DNA of 64,000 nucleotides, taken from an uncultured Dehalococcoidia bacterium. Lineage in GTDB: Bacteria; Chloroflexota; Dehalococcoidia; Lucifugimonadales; Australimonadaceae. The position numbers and the translations under genes were made by a program. Numbering within the stretch: position 1 is the stretch's first letter; each line of letters begins with the position of its first letter. The notes beneath the pieces are model-generated. The model did no database searches. It was not told where the DNA came from and saw nothing but the letters and a program-made list of their open reading frames with translations. Shown here in pieces: positions 62,475 through 64,000 of this stretch. The stretch covers positions 1,277,504 through 1,341,503 of the forward strand of contig OY282355.1 in NCBI GenBank assembly GCA_958295525.1, written 5' to 3'.

Positions 62475-64000
62475 ATGATGGACGCTCAATCAAAATTGCC
62501 CGGCTTGGGGCAAGCCGGGCTCCTGCACGAAATGAACTTCAACTATCTGCTGGCCGACGCCCTCAGGCGGAAGCGGAAGGCTTGGCGCGAGGATCCGCAG
62601 ACGGTCACGGTCGAGCGGACGCAGGTCGTCGAAGGCGCCAAGCGCGAGCGCCCCGACCTCCTGGTGTCCGCTCCCGACGCTTACCCCGTGGCGATCGAGA
62701 CGGAGTGGGACAAGCCTGCCGTCGATGACGCGAAAAACCGTCTGGGCAAGCGGATGGGCGTCTCCGCGCTTCCGGTGCGCTCCGCCGTCGCAGTGGGCGC
62801 GCCTTCGGAAATCAGAGCGTGGCCGGACGAGGAACTCGCCGCCCAAATGGATGAGTTGCAACTGCGGTTCGTCGTCCTTACCGCGAGCGTGACCGGCGAG
62901 ACCGACGTCGCATTGCACGAAGAGGACATCGCGGTCTGGCCCGCGCAGCACTACGTGACGGGGACGATTGACGACTTGGCGTGCCTCTGCGAGTACGCCA
63001 CGGCTCCGCCTGAACTCGTTTCGCGGTTCGCGGAGCAAGTGGCCGAGCGCATCGATCTCGTCGGAGGCGCGCTGCATCAGCAATTGTCTCCGAGCGTCGC
63101 CCGGGCGATGGCCGACGGCTTGGGGCAGCACGACACGGCGCAAGGCGTCCGCCTCGCCTGCTGCATCTGGCTCACGTCGCTGCGCCTGCAAACGCTCCTC
63201 GCCGAACGCTCCCCAAGCCTCAGGGAGCAAGGTCTGCGCTCCGTGCCGCAACTCCGGATCAGCGGACTCGGCGACACGATTGTCGTGAGCGAACTGCGGC
63301 GGGAGTGGGCGAAGATCCTAGAGGTCAACTACGGCGCGATCTTCCAAACCGCCCGGGACGCCTTGCATATCCAATTGCCGACGGCCGCCGGCGCTACATT
63401 GAACGACCTTTCCGACTTGGCGGAGCGCATCTCCACGCTCCGCTTGGGCAACCGGGTGGAATTCGCGGGCGAACTCTTTCCGAAGTTGCTGGCCGACCGC
63501 AAGGAGACCGCCGCCAACTACACGCTGCCCGAAACCGCCGAACTGCTGGCGTCCCTCGCCGTCGAACGCCTCCAACTGCCGGACTGGGCGGATTCGTCCG
63601 CCGTCGCCGGGCTGCGCGTCGCCGATATGGCCTGCGGAACGGGAACGCTCCTCCGCGCCGCCTGCCAAAACATTCGCCGCAGGCACGAGGCGGCGGGCGG
63701 ATCAGCCGGCGGGCTGCACCAAACAATGATGGAGGAGAGCATCACCGGCTTGGACATCAACGCGCACGCCGCGCATATGACCGCCGCCGCCCTCTCGTCC
63801 AACGAGTTAGGCTCCGAATACCACAAGAGCAATATCGGGTTGGCCGCCGTCATCGGCGGAAAAACCGGCTCGCTGGAACTCATCGAGTCCGACCAACTGA
63901 CCGACATCACCGGCGAAGGAGCCGCCAGCGCCGCGAAAGCCCGGCAAGGCTCGGTCAACATCGTCGTTCCGCACGGCAGCCAGGACTTAGTGATTCAGAA
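62475..64000 (+). CDS. N6-adenine DNA methylase with nuclease-like N-terminus (cut by window end)
   Basis: At least 508 residues are visible and the frame is open to the window end. The N-terminus has RPDLLVSAPDAYPVAIETEWDKPAVDDAKNRLGKRM (about residues 55-90). This resembles a PD-(D/E)XK core (Asp in PDLL, Glu in ETEW) although the Lys is not in the usual place. A long helical region follows. The SAM-binding motif I is VADMACGTGTLLRAA at about 380-394. The final visible residues DLVIQN lead into where a motif IV (NPPY/F) is expected. The layout fits a type IIG-like or other stand-alone restriction-modification enzyme. ATGs at 62475 and 62478 both follow GAGG. Confidence 0.8.
   Translation, partial: MMDAQSKLPGLGQAGLLHEMNFNYLLADALRRKRKAWREDPQTVTVERTQVVEGAKRERPDLLVSAPDAYPVAIETEWDKPAVDDAKNRLGKRMGVSALPVRSAVAVGAPSEIRAWPDEELAAQMDELQLRFVVLTASVTGETDVALHEEDIAVWPAQHYVTGTIDDLACLCEYATAPPELVSRFAEQVAERIDLVGGALHQQLSPSVARAMADGLGQHDTAQGVRLACCIWLTSLRLQTLLAERSPSLREQGLRSVPQLRISGLGDTIVVSELRREWAKILEVNYGAIFQTARDALHIQLPTAAGATLNDLSDLAERISTLRLGNRVEFAGELFPKLLADRKETAANYTLPETAELLASLAVERLQLPDWADSSAVAGLRVADMACGTGTLLRAACQNIRRRHEAAGGSAGGLHQTMMEESITGLDINAHAAHMTAAALSSNELGSEYHKSNIGLAAVIGGKTGSLELIESDQLTDITGEGAASAAKARQGSVNIVVPHGSQDLVIQ

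Overview
This 64 kb window comes from a GC-rich bacterial chromosome. The gene content suggests a member of the Chloroflexota, perhaps a SAR202/Dehalococcoidia-type marine or symbiotic lineage. That is an inference from the mix of two luciferase-like flavin oxidoreductases, a xanthine-dehydrogenase-type molybdoenzyme, tripartite tricarboxylate (TctABC) transport genes, two dihydroxyphthalate-decarboxylase/NMT1-like binding proteins, a gamma-glutamyltransferase family protein and LutABC. No rRNA or tRNA gene was seen, so the placement is not proven.

Layout. 0-2.5 kb: the 5' end of a TctC-like lipoprotein (minus), then a DNA methyltransferase coupled to a cysteine-cluster protein that is probably its restriction partner. 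2.5-6 kb: a voltage-gated cation channel with a calcium-type filter, and an orphan phage-type terminase. 6-12.2 kb: a MoxR / DUF58 / transglutaminase (TgpA-like) operon broken by a repeat array, then hicAB. 12.6-21 kb: one giant cell-surface repeat protein (about 2,808 aa). 21.3-31 kb: coiled-coil membrane proteins, a Uma2 protein, an aminotransferase, a gamma-glutamyltransferase with a substrate-binding-like protein, a flavin oxidoreductase, a lone nuoA and a PaREP1/HEPN protein. 31-39 kb: a DUF3105 membrane protein and the purine genes guaA, purD, purE, purB and purC, with a HAD phosphatase between purE and purB. 39.5-47.7 kb: a small membrane protein, a second substrate-binding-like protein, a GLUG-repeat lipoprotein, and a molybdenum hydroxylase (Mo and FAD subunits) behind a second flavin oxidoreductase. 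48-52.8 kb: folC-fabF, a short-chain dehydrogenase, an IscA-like protein without cysteines and a repeat-bearing PD-(D/E)XK-like protein. 52.9-58.3 kb: tctC-tctC-tct(A+B). 58.4-62.2 kb: a BrnA-like protein, a coiled-coil protein and lutABC. 62.5 kb to the end: a nuclease-like/N6-adenine methylase fusion cut by the window edge.

The dominant non-coding feature is a REP-like palindrome with arms TTCCCGC and GCGGGAA, resembling the neisserial dRS3 repeat. There are roughly 70 to 80 copies in nearly every intergenic gap, from single copies to arrays of 11-13, and two copies lie in frame inside the terminase gene. Most read CGTCATTCCCGC in the direction of neighbouring transcription. They are joined by a second palindrome family (GACGATGCGC arms) and by larger composite units. 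Tandem duplication is also frequent inside genes (68, 42, 84, 24 and 18 bp units). The 68 bp duplication has turned a stop/start overlap into two extra 23-codon reading frames chained by ATGA.
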